Assembly (NCBI GenBank): GCA_022710255.1
Contig: JAKLHG010000251.1
Location: 1 to 6,138, forward strand
Reading direction: 5' to 3'
Origin: Candidatus Hydrogenedentota bacterium
GTDB lineage: Bacteria; Hydrogenedentota; Hydrogenedentia; Hydrogenedentales; CAITNO01
DNA length: 6,138 nucleotides
How positions within the stretch are numbered: position 1 is the first letter of the stretch; each line of letters starts with the position of its first letter. Below the pieces are notes generated by a model, which was not told the DNA's origin, ran no database searches, and saw only the letters and a program-made list of their open reading frames with translations. Below, piece by piece: positions 6,079 through 6,138 of this stretch. The translations under genes and the position numbers were made by a program.

Positions 6079-6087
6079 TGGTACAAT
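6079..6087 (+). promoter_or_regulatory. Candidate extended -10 for the gene starting at 6115
   Basis: TGG followed by TACAAT (five of six matches to TATAAT) gives an extended -10. No -35 is recognisable. The place where it would lie, near 6059-6064, overlaps the right end of the inverted-repeat element. The transcript would start near 6094. Confidence 0.4.
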
Positions 6088-6114
6088 CATAACCAAGCCT
6101 GAAAGGACACGTTT

Positions 6115-6138
6115 ATGTCCCGATATATTCGACTACGG
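6115..6138 (+). CDS. Start of an unidentified gene, cut by window edge
   Basis: An ATG at 6115 follows GAAAGGA (6101-6107) with 7 bases between, a good ribosome site, and a candidate extended -10 lies upstream. Only eight codons (MSRYIRLR) are inside the window, so no function can be assigned. The basic start is not diagnostic. It is divergent from the ceramidase-like gene across the inverted-repeat element. Confidence 0.55.

Overview
The window reads as ordinary chromosome from a Gram-negative bacterium of intermediate GC content. It carries a fermentation/glycolysis-type aldolase, an osmotic safety valve, a major-facilitator transporter and two secreted hydrolases. The secreted SGNH hydrolase with a beta-rich N-terminal domain and the secreted ceramidase-like protein are types I associate with the Planctomycetota/Verrucomicrobiota/Lentisphaerota/Hydrogenedentota sphere. 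That placement is an inference from protein style only, since no marker gene is present. Shine-Dalgarno sites are clear in front of most genes, and the candidate promoters resemble sigma-70 sites, several with an extended -10.

Layout, left to right: (1) 1-859, minus strand, class II (zinc) aldolase cut by the window's left edge. (2) 860-1111, divergent intergenic region with a candidate aldolase promoter and an AT-rich stretch. (3) 1112-1558, plus, mechanosensitive channel MscL. (4) 1559-1802, convergent gap with no credible gene, containing a perfect 14-bp palindrome and an orphan ribosome-binding-like site. (5) 1803-3020, minus, MFS transporter. (6) 3021-3218, divergent region with a good promoter for the next gene. 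(7) 3219-4268, plus, secreted SGNH/GDSL hydrolase. (8) 4269-4374, convergent gap without a convincing terminator. (9) 4375-5766, minus, secreted neutral-ceramidase-like hydrolase. (10) 5767-6114, a 348-bp divergent region largely filled by a 237-bp concentric inverted repeat. (11) 6115-end, plus, the first eight codons of another gene.

The genes alternate strand one by one, so no operon is visible and each gene must have its own promoter. The two exported hydrolases are convergent neighbours and could both act on extracellular esters, amides or lipids, but nothing here proves a shared pathway. The aldolase, MscL and the transporter look like unrelated housekeeping functions.

The most unusual feature is the element at 5826-6062. 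It has perfect 23-bp outer arms starting GTAG and ending CTAC, an exactly paired 12-bp inner hairpin centred within 1 bp of the same point, and partly decayed arms between. It looks like a non-autonomous, hairpin-forming repeat (REP/REPIN-like or MITE-like) lodged between two promoters. I did not see a complete novel multi-gene system in this window.
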